A DNA stretch of 5,636 nt, taken from contig JAYVEB010000068.1 of the NCBI GenBank assembly GCA_043749095.1, positions 1 through 5,636 of the forward strand, written 5' to 3'. This document shows, in pieces, positions 5,179-5,636 of the stretch. The stretch's first letter is position 1; every line of letters begins with the position of its first letter. The DNA comes from PBB1 sp043749095. Lineage in GTDB: Bacteria > Pseudomonadota > Gammaproteobacteria > Burkholderiales > Burkholderiaceae_C. A program made the position numbers and the translations under genes. A model generated the notes under the pieces. It saw nothing but the letters and a program-made list of their open reading frames with translations, had not been told where the DNA came from and did no database searches.

Positions 5179-5636
5179 TCAGGTCACGACGGCTACGCCG
5201 CGCAGTGAATTCGGATTGGCCTGCGTCACCGTCACGTCGATCAACTGACCGATCAGCCGCGGCGCGCCCTTGAAGTTCACCTTGCGGTTGCACACCGTGC
5301 GGCCCATCAACTCATCGGGGTCCTTGCGCGACGGCCCCTCGACCAGGATGCGCTGGCGGCTGCCGACCATTGCCTGGCTGATGCGCTGCGCATTGGCTTC
5401 GATGGTTGCCTGCAGGTGCTGCAGCCGCTGCAGCTTGACGGTCTGTGGAGTCTCGTCGTGCAGGTTGGCCGCTGGCGTACCCGGCCGCGGGCTGTAGACG
5501 AAGCTGAAGCTGGTGTCGAAGCCCACGTCATCGATCAGCTTCATCATCTTCGCAAAGTCGTCTTCGGTCTCGCCCGGGAAGCCGACGATGAAGTCGCTGG
5601 ACAAGCTCAGTTTTGGCCGCACCGCGCGCAGCTTGC
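5179..5636 (-). CDS. miaB: tRNA-2-methylthio-N6-dimethylallyladenosine synthase MiaB, C-terminal part
   Basis: MiaB is a radical-SAM methylthiotransferase that adds a methylthio group to i6A37 of tRNAs reading UNN codons, using two [4Fe-4S] clusters. Only the last 151 residues are in the window; the 5' part, with the cluster-binding cysteines, lies beyond the right edge. Visible are the end of the radical-SAM barrel with SSDFIVGFPGETEDDF and FDTSFSFVYSPRPGTPAA, a linking helix (VKLQRLQHLQATIEANAQRIS), and the C-terminal TRAM RNA-binding domain with ILVEGPSRKDPDELMGRT, NRKVNF and RLIGQLIDVTVTQANPNSLRG. The R-P-G-T-P-A signature and the EGPSRK start of the TRAM domain fit MiaB rather than RimO or MtaB. 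It ends in TGA at 5179-5181. A GTG at 5622 is internal, not the real start, because homology continues to the edge (KLRA before VRPKLS). Confidence 0.95.
   Translation of the reverse strand, partial: KLRAVRPKLSLSSDFIVGFPGETEDDFAKMMKLIDDVGFDTSFSFVYSPRPGTPAANLHDETPQTVKLQRLQHLQATIEANAQRISQAMVGSRQRILVEGPSRKDPDELMGRTVCNRKVNFKGAPRLIGQLIDVTVTQANPNSLRGVAVVT

Noticed and set aside
1..5636. A defence island, mobile element, CRISPR array or other novel system
   Set aside because: No transposase, integrase, direct-repeat array, toxin-antitoxin pair or unusual multi-gene cassette is visible; nearly all sequence is accounted for by conserved housekeeping genes.

Overview
The window is GC-rich, densely coding DNA. 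It most likely comes from a betaproteobacterium of the order Burkholderiales. The basis is the minus-strand order hemA, prfA, prmC, grxD, ubiX, which I know from that group, together with betaproteobacterial-looking protein sequences. I judged this by eye and could not search a database.

Reading the main (minus) strand from right to left: the 3' part of miaB (tRNA methylthiotransferase) enters at the right edge and stops at 5179. A small plus-strand membrane-protein gene (4888-5160) converges on it and diverges from hemA. Then come hemA (glutamyl-tRNA reductase), a 96-nt gap holding a perfect 16-bp palindrome, prfA (release factor 1) and prmC (the RF1/RF2 glutamine methyltransferase). prfA and prmC overlap or nearly abut. 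After a 170-nt gap there is a gene for a secreted, outer-membrane beta-barrel-like protein of unknown function. grxD (CGFS monothiol glutaredoxin) follows, starting at a GTG with a strong Shine-Dalgarno, and then the start of ubiX (flavin prenyltransferase).

The genes form a housekeeping set. HemA makes the first committed tetrapyrrole intermediate. RF1 terminates translation and PrmC methylates its GGQ motif. GrxD handles iron-sulfur clusters, which MiaB also needs. UbiX makes the prenyl-FMN cofactor for ubiquinone synthesis.

The main anomaly is at the left edge. ubiX starts normally on the minus strand at 171 and matches the family for about 26 codons. At about 94-100 the homology switches to the opposite strand: positions 1-99 read on the plus strand encode a later, internal part of the same protein. 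The two pieces meet at a 6-8 bp microhomology. This is either a fold-back chimera at a contig end or a real intragenic inversion. I found no mobile element, CRISPR array, RNA gene or novel defence-type system; otherwise the region looks like conserved chromosome.
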